From contig SHYG01000016.1 in NCBI GenBank assembly GCA_009692925.1, positions 1 through 36,493 on the forward strand: a DNA stretch of 36,493 nt, read 5' to 3'. Within the stretch, counting starts at the first letter, position 1, and each line of letters starts with the position of its first letter. Positions 15,912 through 23,945 of this stretch are shown one piece after another. The notes below the pieces were generated by a model. It saw only the letters and a program-made list of their open reading frames with translations, was not told the DNA's origin and did no database searches. A program made the position numbers and the translations under genes. This stretch comes from Dehalococcoidia bacterium (GTDB lineage Bacteria > Chloroflexota > Dehalococcoidia > Lucifugimonadales > UBA3495).

Positions 15912-16898
15912 ATGCTAGATATCGTTGGCAAGCGCAAGTGGTACTTTCTGGGCTCCGGCCTGATCATTCTGGTGGGCCTGATCTCCCTGATCCTGCCGCC
16001 GGGGTGGTCCACCTTCAACTCGGGCCTGAAGCCAGGCATTGAGTTCAGCAGCGGCTCCGTGTTGACGGTTACATTTGCCACCCCGGTCTCGGAGGAGGAT
16101 GTGCGCCAGCGCTTGGCGGGACTGGGCCATCCCGAGGCCTTGGTTCAGAAGAGCGGCCGCAACCTGGTAATCATCCGCACGCGGGTGCTGGCAGAGCCCA
16201 CCGCCGGGACCATATCGGAGCGGGAGAGTATTCAGCAAGAGCTGGGGCGGATGGCTCCCATTGAGGCCTCGGAGTTTGCCTCGGTGTCGCCCATCGTCGC
16301 CCAGGAGACGGTGCGCAACGCCTTCATCGCCCTGGCGGTGTCCGCCATTGGGATATTCCTCTACGTTTGGTACTCCTTTCACCGGGTGCCCAAGGCCTAC
16401 CGCTATGGGGCCAGCACAATTTTGGCCTTGGTTCACGACCTGGTCATCGTCTTGGGCATCTTCTCCATCCTGGGCAAGACCATGGGCATGGAGGTCAACT
16501 CCATGTTCATTGTGGGCATGCTGACCCTGGCCGGCTACAGCGTCAACGACACCATCGTGGTGCTGGACAGGATTCGCGAGAACATTTCCAGGCATCCGGA
16601 CCAGCCCCTGGACCAGTTGGTGAACTTGAGCACCTGGGAGACCATGGCCCGGTCGCTGAACACCAGCCTCACCGTGTTCTTTGTGGTGCTGGCGATGCTG
16701 CTCATGGGCGGGGCCAGCATTCGAGAGTTGCTGCTGGTCCTGACTTTTGGCGTGGTGGTGGGAAGCTACAGCTCCATCTTCATCGCCAGCCAGTTCCTGG
16801 TCATCTGGGAGCGGGGCGAGATCGGCCGCTTCTTTGGCCGGGGACGGCGGGCCAGCGTGGCGGCGGCGACCATGCTGCTGCACCTGGTGGCGCGCTAA
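15912..16898 (+). CDS. secF: Protein translocase subunit SecF
   Basis: This is the second half of the SecDF export motor. The 328-residue protein has an N-terminal membrane helix, the GIEFSSGS motif where most relatives have GIDFxGG, and five further helices. The last set contains the SecF signature GYSVNDTIVVLDRIREN and the late LLMGGASIRELLLVL. It starts three bases after secD. The stop is followed by a large palindromic repeat that may act as terminator. Confidence 0.95.
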   Translation: MLDIVGKRKWYFLGSGLIILVGLISLILPPGWSTFNSGLKPGIEFSSGSVLTVTFATPVSEEDVRQRLAGLGHPEALVQKSGRNLVIIRTRVLAEPTAGTISERESIQQELGRMAPIEASEFASVSPIVAQETVRNAFIALAVSAIGIFLYVWYSFHRVPKAYRYGASTILALVHDLVIVLGIFSILGKTMGMEVNSMFIVGMLTLAGYSVNDTIVVLDRIRENISRHPDQPLDQLVNLSTWETMARSLNTSLTVFFVVLAMLLMGGASIRELLLVLTFGVVVGSYSSIFIASQFLVIWERGEIGRFFGRGRRASVAAATMLLHLVAR

Positions 16899-16931
16899 GG
16901 CACACCTAGCAAAACAACTTTGACCGAGACG

Positions 16932-17013
16932 CACCCCCACCTTAATCCTCCCCCGTCGATGGGGAGGAGATTCATCCCTTCCCACTCGATGGGGGAAGGT
17001 TAGGGTGGGGGTG
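16932..17013. repeat. 82-bp palindromic dispersed repeat after secF
   Basis: CACCCCCACCTTAATCC at the left pairs with GGTTAGGGTGGGGGTG at the right (a few mismatches). In between, CCTCCCC and GGGGAGG, and CTTCCC and GGGGAAG, form inner pairs. Repeats of this CACCCCCACC...GGTGGGGGTG kind are common intergenic elements. Lying between the convergent secF and alcohol dehydrogenase genes, it may also stop transcription from both sides. Confidence 0.6.
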
Positions 17014-17045
17014 AAAAGCTCCGCCCAGGGATTTTGCCAGGGATG

Positions 17046-18101
17046 CTAAGGCGCCAGCACCAGCCGGCCCAGCACCTGCCGGGTGGACAATAGCTCAAAG
17101 GCGCGCGCCGCGTCCTCCAGGGGCAGAGCCTGGCTAACTAAAGGCCGCCAGCGCCCCTGGGCGACTAGCGCCGCCCCACGCTGAACCGTGGCCTGGGAAA
17201 CCCCGGCAGAACCCAGCACCTGGGCGTCCCGGAAGATGACTTCGGCCAGGTCCAAGGTCACTCTCCCTCGAGGGGCCACCTCCCCCAGCACCACCCAGCG
17301 GCCGTACTGGGCCAGACTGCGCCAGGTCTGGGGAAATAGGGGCGACCCTACCGTGTCCAGGATCACGTCCACCCCCTGGTCTGCCGTGAAGGCCCGCACC
17401 ACCTCACTAAAATCCAGCGCCATCCCACTCCCCGCAGTGGCTGGTTCTACCTCAATAACTTCCGCGGCGCCCAGGCCGGGCAGGTGCGACGCCTTGTGGG
17501 GCGATGATGTGGCCGCCAGCACGCGTGCGCCTAGCAGCGCTGCGGCCTGCACCGCGTGGACGCCCAGCCCGCCGGTGGCGCCGGTGACCAGCACCGTCTC
17601 GCCGGGCTGCACCTGGGCTACCCGCTCCAGCGCCTGTAGCGTTACCCCCATGGGGCAGGCCAGCAGGGCGGCGCCCACGAGGTCCAGACCGGCGGGCAGA
17701 GCTACCAGGCTGGCGGCGTTCAGGGCTACATACTCGGCAAAGCCGCCGTCGCGGCCGTGGCCTATGCCCTCGCCGCTCCGGCACCGGTGCTCCCGGCCCG
17801 CCAGGCAGCGGTCACAGAGGCCGCAGGCGTTGGTCAGCAGGCTCACCACCCGGTCGCCGGGTCGCAGGGCAGTGACCCTCGGCCCAACCGCCGCCACTAC
17901 GCCGGAAATCTCGTGGCCTAGCACCACCCCCGGCCGTACGCCGCGCCGCAGTACTCCCGACATCACCAGCAGGTCGTGGTGGCAGAAGCCGCAGGCGGTT
18001 ACCCGCACCAGGGCCTCGCCGGGCTGCGGCACCGGGTCGGGAACCTGCTTCACTGCCAGCTTTGGGGGACGGCCGGGCTGCTCCAGCACAAGGGCGCGCA
18101 T
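17046..18101 (-). CDS. Zinc-dependent alcohol dehydrogenase (MDR superfamily)
   Basis: The product is probably an NAD(P)-dependent alcohol or aldehyde oxidoreductase of unknown substrate. The 351-residue protein has the catalytic-zinc regions CGFCHHD and GHEISG, a structural-zinc loop with four Cys (CGLCDRCLAGREHRC), and the Rossmann motif VTGATGGLGVHA. ATG 18101 lies only nine bases after a perfect TATAAT on the same strand, and no ribosome-binding site can fit, so the mRNA is probably leaderless. It is a single gene, convergent with secF and divergent from nfo. Confidence 0.88.
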   Translation of the reverse strand: MRALVLEQPGRPPKLAVKQVPDPVPQPGEALVRVTACGFCHHDLLVMSGVLRRGVRPGVVLGHEISGVVAAVGPRVTALRPGDRVVSLLTNACGLCDRCLAGREHRCRSGEGIGHGRDGGFAEYVALNAASLVALPAGLDLVGAALLACPMGVTLQALERVAQVQPGETVLVTGATGGLGVHAVQAAALLGARVLAATSSPHKASHLPGLGAAEVIEVEPATAGSGMALDFSEVVRAFTADQGVDVILDTVGSPLFPQTWRSLAQYGRWVVLGEVAPRGRVTLDLAEVIFRDAQVLGSAGVSQATVQRGAALVAQGRWRPLVSQALPLEDAARAFELLSTRQVLGRLVLAP

Positions 18102-18110
18102 AGTGGGGCC

Positions 18111-18139
18111 ATTATAAATCAGGGTCTTTTCATTGTCGC
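18111..18139 (-). promoter_or_regulatory. Promoter giving a likely leaderless alcohol dehydrogenase mRNA
   Basis: On the minus strand GCGACA (18139-18134) and TATAAT (18116-18111) are 17 bp apart. Only nine bases separate the -10 from ATG 18101, so the expected start of transcription falls at or within about two bases of the ATG. Confidence 0.6.
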
Positions 18140-18156
18140 CGCCAGCGCCTCACCCC

Positions 18157-18248
18157 CGCTGGTTGAGTAGGCCCGACCGCAGTCGGGCCGTATCGAAACC
18201 CGTCTCCCCGTTGGTCTCGATACGGCCTGCGGGTCTACTCGACCAGCG
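18157..18248. repeat. REP-like 92-bp nested palindrome
   Basis: The outer arms CGCTGGTTGAGTAGGCCCG (18157-18175) and, on the other strand, CGCTGGTCGAGTAGACCCG (18248-18230) match at all but two positions. Inside are GTATCGAAACC paired with GGTCTCGATAC and a small CCGAC/GTCGG hairpin. The TGGTTGAGTA...CGATAC pattern is typical of REP-type elements spread by REP-associated transposases. It fills much of the divergent gap between the alcohol dehydrogenase and nfo. Confidence 0.7.
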
Positions 18249-18316
18249 AATGGAGGCAAATGAAACGGCCCTGCATTATAAATAAGCGGCGCTGTGCCGC
18301 CAACCCGCCGCGGGGG

Positions 18317-18322
18317 TATAAT
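18317..18322 (+). promoter_or_regulatory. Candidate -10 element for nfo
   Basis: A perfect TATAAT lies about 58 bp before ATG 18380. The 17-bp-upstream hexamer (GTGCCG) is a poor -35, so the promoter is only partly supported. Confidence 0.35.
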
Positions 18323-18379
18323 GCGGCGAATGCAGGAAATCCTGGGCAGTGAAAGAATCTTGCAACGAAGGGTGAAGCA

Positions 18380-19246
18380 ATGAGGATTGGCGCGCATGTC
18401 TCCACCGCCGGGGGCATCAGCAAGGCCGTGGACCGAGGGCAAGAGCTGGGCTGCGAGACCATCCAGATTTTTGGCTCGGCCCCGCAGAGCTGGGCCTTCA
18501 AACACGCGCCCGAGGAGGAGGTGGCGGCCTTCCGCCGGCGGCTGGCGGAGACCGGCATGGGGCCGGTGTTTCTCCACGCCATTTACCTCATCAACCTGGG
18601 AAACGCCAACCCAGCCAACGTGAGCAAGGGCGTGCAATCCCTGGTCAACTACCTCACCCTGGCGGCCAGCATCGGTGCGGCGGGGGTGGTGTTCCATCCG
18701 GGTAGCCACAAGGGAGTAGGCTACGAGGCCATCCTGCCCCAGGTGGTGGCGGCCCTGCGTCAGGTGCTGGAGAAGGCGCCGGCCGGCCCGGTGCTGGCGG
18801 TGGAGAACATGGCAGGTATGGGCCAGCACATTGGCGTCAAGTTTGACGAGTTGGGCCGCATTCTCCGCGAGGTGAACAGCCCCCGGCTCAAGGTGTGCCT
18901 GGACACTCAGCACACCTTTGCCGCCGGCCATGACCTAACCAATGCGTCTGGGGTGAATGCCATGATGGCCGAGTTCGACCAGGCCATCGGCGTGGACAAC
19001 CTGGTGGCGGTGCATGCCAACGACTCCAAGCAGCCCCAGGGCTCCGGTGTGGACCGGCATGACAACATCGGCGAGGGCTTTATCGGCGAGGCGGGCTTTG
19101 CCGCGATCATGGCCCACCCGGCCTTCCGCAAACTGCCCTTCTTTCTGGAGGTGCCCGGATTTGAGGGCAAGGGGCCGGACCAGCGCAACGTGGATATCCT
19201 CAAGGGCATCCGCCAGCGGGCAGGCGTTGACGCCGGAGGGCCTTAA
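18380..19246 (+). CDS. nfo: Endonuclease IV (AP endonuclease)
   Basis: The product cuts DNA at abasic sites in base-excision repair, using a three-zinc centre. The 288-residue protein has the family opening IGAHVSTAGG and, in order, metal-ligand motifs FLHAIYLIN (His), FHPGSHKG (His), AVENMAG (Glu), CLDTQHTFA (Asp, His), VHANDSK (His), DRHDNIGEG (Asp, His) and FLEVPG (Glu). The ATG has AAGGG upstream. The C-terminal codons run into a three-unit 16-bp tandem repeat that contains the stop. Confidence 0.96.
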   Translation: MRIGAHVSTAGGISKAVDRGQELGCETIQIFGSAPQSWAFKHAPEEEVAAFRRRLAETGMGPVFLHAIYLINLGNANPANVSKGVQSLVNYLTLAASIGAAGVVFHPGSHKGVGYEAILPQVVAALRQVLEKAPAGPVLAVENMAGMGQHIGVKFDELGRILREVNSPRLKVCLDTQHTFAAGHDLTNASGVNAMMAEFDQAIGVDNLVAVHANDSKQPQGSGVDRHDNIGEGFIGEAGFAAIMAHPAFRKLPFFLEVPGFEGKGPDQRNVDILKGIRQRAGVDAGGP

Positions 19247-19274
19247 CGCCCGTGGGCATTGACGCCCGTGAGTC
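19227..19274. repeat. Three 16-bp tandem repeats across the nfo stop
   Basis: The units are TTGACGCCGGAGGGCC (19227-19242), TTAACGCCCGTGGGCA (19243-19258) and TTGACGCCCGTGAGTC (19259-19274), in exact 16-bp phase. The nfo stop TAA (19244-19246) lies in unit 2, and the next gene starts 11 bp after unit 3. Confidence 0.6.
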
Positions 19275-19284
19275 TTGAGGTTTG

Positions 19285-19650
19285 ATGGTGCTCACCCGGC
19301 AGCAGTTTGTCCGGCTGGTGCGGCGGTCGTACCTGCAGCTTCCCCACGGCGTGCGGCAGGTGCTGCGCAACGTGGATGTGGTGGTGGAAGACCGCCCCAG
19401 GGGAGATGACCGCGATCTGGTATCCCAAGGGGACACGCTGTTCGGTCTGTACACCGGTGTCCCGCTGATCCATCGGGAGGGGCCTGACCCCATGCTCCCC
19501 GACCGTATCACCATCTACCGGCGGCCCATCCTGGAACGCTGCGCCACCGCCGAAGAGGTAGCGGAGCAGGTGCGCATCACCCTTTGGCACGAGGTGGGCC
19601 ACTACTTGGGCCTGGATGAAAGCGACCTGCACCGTCTGGGGTATGGTTAG
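19285..19650 (+). CDS. Small zincin-type metallopeptidase family protein
   Basis: This 121-residue protein fits the minimal zincin family annotated as metallopeptidases, with the motif HEVGHYLGLDE (HExxHxxGxxD) near the C-terminus. Before it lie DTLFGLYTGVPLIHR and PDRITIYRRPI, both typical of this family, whose physiological role is unknown. ATG 19285 has GAGG four bases upstream; a TTG three bases before it is also in frame. It sits between nfo and pgpA in the same direction. Confidence 0.82.
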   Translation: MVLTRQQFVRLVRRSYLQLPHGVRQVLRNVDVVVEDRPRGDDRDLVSQGDTLFGLYTGVPLIHREGPDPMLPDRITIYRRPILERCATAEEVAEQVRITLWHEVGHYLGLDESDLHRLGYG

Positions 19651-19681
19651 CTTCGTGGGGGCTGGCCGGGTGATTGGCTGA

Positions 19682-20149
19682 ATGATTGTCCGGGTGATTC
19701 GCGGGTTAACTTGGCTGGTGGCCACGGGTCTGGGGTCGGGACTGGCGCCGGTGGCTCCGGCCACGGTAGCCAGCTTGCTGGCGCTGGGCATCTACTACTT
19801 CCTGCCCATCTCCGGCACATCTCCCGTGCTGTATGCGATGATTGTTGGCGGCTTTGCGCTGGGCGTGTCTGCCACCGGGTACCTGGTGACGGATGCCGAC
19901 CCCGACCCGCACCGGGCCGTGTGGGACGAGTTTGTGGGTATTTGGGCCACTTGCCTGTGGCTGCCCAAGGAACTCCCCTGGCTGGCGGCGGCCTTCGTCT
20001 GCTTCCGGGTGCTGGACATCGCCAAGCCCTGGCCCATCCGGCGCTTGGAGCGACTGCCCGGCGGCCTGGGCATCATGGCCGACGACCTGGCGGCGGGCCT
20101 GGCAGGCGCTGCCCTGCTTAATGCGGCCCGGCTGTTGGTTTTTCGTTAG
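19682..20149 (+). CDS. pgpA: Phosphatidylglycerophosphatase A
   Basis: The product removes phosphate from phosphatidylglycerophosphate to make phosphatidylglycerol at the membrane. The 155-residue protein has the family motifs GLGSGLAPVAPATVAS, the acidic WDEFVGIW, FRVLDIAKPWPIRRLE and GGLGIMADDLAAG, with four hydrophobic segments. ATG 19682 has no strong ribosome-binding site. It is the last gene before the rpsB promoter region. Confidence 0.92.
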   Translation: MIVRVIRGLTWLVATGLGSGLAPVAPATVASLLALGIYYFLPISGTSPVLYAMIVGGFALGVSATGYLVTDADPDPHRAVWDEFVGIWATCLWLPKELPWLAAAFVCFRVLDIAKPWPIRRLERLPGGLGIMADDLAAGLAGAALLNAARLLVFR

Positions 20150-20215
20150 GATGACGTGAGGTAAATCCACACACTGTTCCAGGATTTTGCCCCGGCGGGA
20201 ACGTCTTCGCGCGCA

Positions 20216-20244
20216 TTGCTCGCCCCTAGTGGCTGTGATATACT
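20216..20244 (+). promoter_or_regulatory. Promoter of the rpsB-tsf-pyrH-frr run
   Basis: TTGCTC (20216-20221) and TATACT (20239-20244) are 17 bp apart, with an extended -10 TG at 20236-20237. Expected transcription start is near 20251, leaving a leader of about 145 nt before rpsB. Confidence 0.68.
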
Positions 20245-20250
20245 CGACCC

Positions 20251-20396
20251 TAAACTATCCGAGCCAGCCCAGGGCCCCGTCGAGTTGGGTAAGGGGCCTA
20301 CCGTAGGACCGACACCTGTGGTAGCATTGCCCAAGCCGTCAGATTGGGCTACCAGCACCACCCGCAGGGCGAGGCAAGTTTAGAAAGGTAGGTTTT
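20251..20396 (+). promoter_or_regulatory. Structured rpsB 5' leader, candidate ribosomal-protein autoregulatory RNA
   Basis: The leader holds a hairpin in which TGGTA (20319-20323) pairs with TACCA (20350-20354) and GCCCAA (20329-20334) with TTGGGC (20344-20349), with an asymmetric GCATT internal loop. Upstream of it AGGGCCCC and GGGGCCT can also pair. S2 controls its own operon through the leader in several bacteria. A like role here is inferred only from position and folding. Confidence 0.4.
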
Positions 20397-21323
20397 ATGG
20401 TACAGTCGCTAGAGCGACCGGCAGAGCAGGTTTCCGCTCCTGCCCGTGAACCTTTAACCATGAAGTCGCTGTTGGAGGCTGGAGTCCATTTTGGACACCA
20501 GACCCGGCGCTGGAACCCGCGGATGAAGCGGTACATCTTCACCCAGCGCAACGGCATCCACATCATTGATCTGCAGCAAACCCTGGGGCTGCTTAACGAT
20601 GCCACGCGGGCCATGACCCAGGTGGCGGCCGACGGCGGCAAGGTGCTGTTCGTGGGCACCAAGAAGCAAGCCCAGGAAGTGATCCAGAGTGAGGCCGACC
20701 GCTGCGGCATGTGGTACGTCAACCAGCGGTGGCTGGGCGGCACCCTCACCAATTTCCAGACCCTGCGCACCCGCATCAACTACATGCTGGAGCTGCAGCA
20801 GAAGAAAGAGCAGGGCTACTTCCGGCAGCTGACCAAGAAAGAGGGCGTCAAGCTGGACGAGACCCTCCAGAAGCTGGAAAAGTACTTCATGGGCATCCGC
20901 AACATGAACCAGATTCCCAAAGCCATGTTCGTCATCGACATTGGCAAAGAGGACATCTGTGTCACCGAAGCCCGCCGCATGGGGGTCAAGGTGTTTGCCA
21001 TCGTGGATACGGACTGCGACCCGGACCTGGCGGACCATATTGTCCCCGGCAACGACGACGCGGTGCGCTCCATCCGCCTGGTTACCAACCGCATGGCCAC
21101 GGCGATCCTGGAAGGCATGGCCCAGCGGGAGGCCGCGCATAAGGCCCAGGAGGATGAGATAACTGCGGCCAACACCCCCCAGACCATGTCCACGGAAGAG
21201 ATTGACAAAATTATGGAGCCGTTGTCTGACATGGACTTGAACCTACCTCCCGGACTAAACGTCGGGATGTCGGCAGGCCTTTTGGATACTGACGGGGACG
21301 ACTCCGCGCGGCGCCGCACCTAG
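20397..21323 (+). CDS. rpsB: 30S ribosomal protein S2
   Basis: The product is a small-subunit protein bound late in assembly. The 308-residue protein has the S2 core from about residue 22: MKSLLEAGVHFGHQTRRWNP, GIHIIDLQQT, VLFVGTKKQAQ, YVNQRWLGGTLTNF, AMFVIDIGKE and NDDAVRSIRLV. It carries a 21-residue N-terminal addition and an acidic C-terminal tail after about 245 (STEEIDKIMEPLSDMD). ATG 20397 has AAAGG/TAGG upstream. The first gene of a long run, it is followed by tsf as in most bacteria. Confidence 0.97.
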   Translation: MVQSLERPAEQVSAPAREPLTMKSLLEAGVHFGHQTRRWNPRMKRYIFTQRNGIHIIDLQQTLGLLNDATRAMTQVAADGGKVLFVGTKKQAQEVIQSEADRCGMWYVNQRWLGGTLTNFQTLRTRINYMLELQQKKEQGYFRQLTKKEGVKLDETLQKLEKYFMGIRNMNQIPKAMFVIDIGKEDICVTEARRMGVKVFAIVDTDCDPDLADHIVPGNDDAVRSIRLVTNRMATAILEGMAQREAAHKAQEDEITAANTPQTMSTEEIDKIMEPLSDMDLNLPPGLNVGMSAGLLDTDGDDSARRRT

Positions 21324-21358
21324 CCCGCCGCCGCATACCACACCACAGGAGGAAACTG

Positions 21359-21862
21359 TTGGCCGTACCAGTTGCAACAATCCGGAACCTCCGGGATCAG
21401 ACCGGGGCCGGTATCATGGACTGCAAGCTGGCCCTGGAAGAAAGCGGGGGTGATCTTTCCAAGGCCACGGAGACCCTGCGCCGCAAGGGCTTTGCCCAGG
21501 CTGCCAAGCGGTCGGATAACGCCACCAGCCAGGGGTTGGTGGAGGCCTACATTCACACTGGAGGCCGGGTGGGAGCGCTGGTGGAGCTGGGATGCGAAAC
21601 CGATTTTGTGGCCCGCACGCCGGAGTTCCGGGAACTGGCCCACAACCTGGCAATGCAGATAGCTGCCATGGCTCCCCAGTACGTGGATCAGAGCCAGGTC
21701 CAAGAAGGAGACGGCCGGCCAACCTCCCAGACCGCCTTGTTGAACCAGCCGTTTATCAAAGACAGCTCTCGCACTGTGTCTGAATTAGTTCAGGAACTTG
21801 CCGCCAAAGTGGGGGAGAACGTCAAGGTGCTCCGGTTCACCCGCTTGGCCCTGGGGGAATAA
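21359..21862 (+). CDS. tsf: Elongation factor Ts (short form)
   Basis: The product recycles EF-Tu by exchanging GDP for GTP. The 167-residue protein keeps the N-terminal UBA-like part (IRNLRDQTGAGIMDCKLALEES, described in parts, then GGDLSKATETLRRKG) and the core TDFVARTPEF that contacts EF-Tu. It lacks the long second core repeat of enteric EF-Ts, like other short forms. TTG 21359 is the start, with AGGAGG at 21347-21352 six bases upstream. Confidence 0.94.
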   Translation: MAVPVATIRNLRDQTGAGIMDCKLALEESGGDLSKATETLRRKGFAQAAKRSDNATSQGLVEAYIHTGGRVGALVELGCETDFVARTPEFRELAHNLAMQIAAMAPQYVDQSQVQEGDGRPTSQTALLNQPFIKDSSRTVSELVQELAAKVGENVKVLRFTRLALGE

Positions 21863-22603
<741 letters not shown>

Positions 22604-22605
22604 CT

Positions 22606-23196
22606 ATGGCAGGAGCCAGTGACGCCGGAGCACAGCCCACCCCAACGGAGCTCTTGGCGGAGAACGACCGGACGATGAGCCGGGTCGTGGAAGCGCTCAA
22701 GCGCGACTTTGGCATGCTGCGTACCGGCCGGGCCAGTCCCGCGTTGGTCGAAAACATTGTAGTGGATTATTACAATACCCCCACGCCGCTCAAGCAGCTC
22801 GCCTCCATTTCAGTCCCGGATGCCCGGGCCATCATGGTTCAGCCGTGGGATAAGCAGGCCATCCGCGAGATTGAGAAGAGTCTGCAGAAGTCAGAGATGG
22901 GGTTCAACCCCTCCAACGATGGCAACACCATTACTGTCCCCATTCCGCCGCTGAGCACGGAGCGGCGCCAGGAGATGGTACGCCTGCTCAAGCGCAAAGT
23001 GGAGGAAGGCAAGGTGTCCATCCGCAACGTGCGGCGGGACTGCATGGAGGCCCTGCGCAAGCTGGAGAAAGACAAGGCTGTATCCCAGGACGTCAATCGC
23101 CGGGCCCAGGAGCAGCTGCAAAAGGCCACCGACGGTCATATCAGGAACCTGGAGCAGGTGGGGACCACCAAAGAATCGGAGATCATGCAGGTCTAG
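22606..23196 (+). CDS. frr: Ribosome recycling factor
   Basis: With EF-G the product splits post-termination ribosomes. The 196-residue protein has an 11-residue N-terminal addition. It carries the three-helix-bundle motifs LRTGRASPALVENIVVDYY (in parts), TPLKQLASISVPDAR, MVQPWDKQAIREIEK and VRRDCMEALRKLEKDK. A GGGAGGG site before ATG 22606 lies inside the end of pyrH. uppS starts 3 bp after its stop. Confidence 0.96.
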   Translation: MAGASDAGAQPTPTELLAENDRTMSRVVEALKRDFGMLRTGRASPALVENIVVDYYNTPTPLKQLASISVPDARAIMVQPWDKQAIREIEKSLQKSEMGFNPSNDGNTITVPIPPLSTERRQEMVRLLKRKVEEGKVSIRNVRRDCMEALRKLEKDKAVSQDVNRRAQEQLQKATDGHIRNLEQVGTTKESEIMQV

Positions 23197-23199
23197 CCG

Positions 23200-23943
23200 A
23201 TGCAGCTCAGTACGGACCCCTCCCAGCCAGCTGCGCCCGGCGCCACTAAGGCCCCCCGCCATGTAGCCATCATTATGGATGGCAATGGCCGTTGGGCTAA
23301 AAAGCGGGGCCTGCCCCGCCTGGCAGGCCACAGGGAGGGCGTGGGCCGTATTCAGAAGGTACTGGAAACCCTGGACGCCCGGGGAGTGCAGCACGTTACC
23401 CTCTTCGCCTTCTCCACGGAAAACTGGAACCGTCCGCCGGGGGAGGTGCAGGGCATCATGGATCTCCTCAGCTTGGCGCTTAAACAGCAGACTTGTCAGC
23501 TTCACGAAAAGAATGTGCGGGTGATCCACCTGGGCAGCGTGGACCAGCTGAGCCCGGCGCTGCGGCAAGGGGTTGCTGAAGCCCAGAAGCTCACCTGCGA
23601 CAATACCGGCGTCACCCTCAACGTAGCTTTCAACTACGGGGGCCGAGACGAGATTCTGGAGGCGGTGCGCCGCATCATCCGCGACCAGATTCCCCCGGAG
23701 GCGGTGGACCAGCGGCTCTTTAGCAGCTACCTCTATTCCGCCCACTCTCCGGACCCAGACCTGATCATCCGCACCGGCGGCGAACTGCGCATCAGCAACT
23801 TCCTATTGTGGCAGTCGGCCTACAGCGAGTATTACCACACCCCCACCCTTTGGCCGGACCTGGAGGCCGCGGAGCTGGAGCAGGCACTGGAAACCTTTGC
23901 CTCCAGGCAGCGGCGCTTTGGCAACGTAACCAGCGAGGCCTGA
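23200..23943 (+). CDS. uppS: Undecaprenyl diphosphate synthase (cis-prenyltransferase)
   Basis: The product extends farnesyl diphosphate with IPP to the C55 lipid carrier used for cell-wall synthesis. The 247-residue protein has the catalytic HVAIIMDGNGRWAK motif, GHREGV, FSTENWNRP, NVAFNYGGRDEI, and the late DLIIRTGGELRISNFLLWQ (in parts) with a following YSEYYHTPTLWPD. It is next to cdsA, dxr and ispG, which make its isoprenoid precursors or other membrane lipids. Confidence 0.97.
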   Translation: MQLSTDPSQPAAPGATKAPRHVAIIMDGNGRWAKKRGLPRLAGHREGVGRIQKVLETLDARGVQHVTLFAFSTENWNRPPGEVQGIMDLLSLALKQQTCQLHEKNVRVIHLGSVDQLSPALRQGVAEAQKLTCDNTGVTLNVAFNYGGRDEILEAVRRIIRDQIPPEAVDQRLFSSYLYSAHSPDPDLIIRTGGELRISNFLLWQSAYSEYYHTPTLWPDLEAAELEQALETFASRQRRFGNVTSEA

Positions 23944-23945
23944 CA

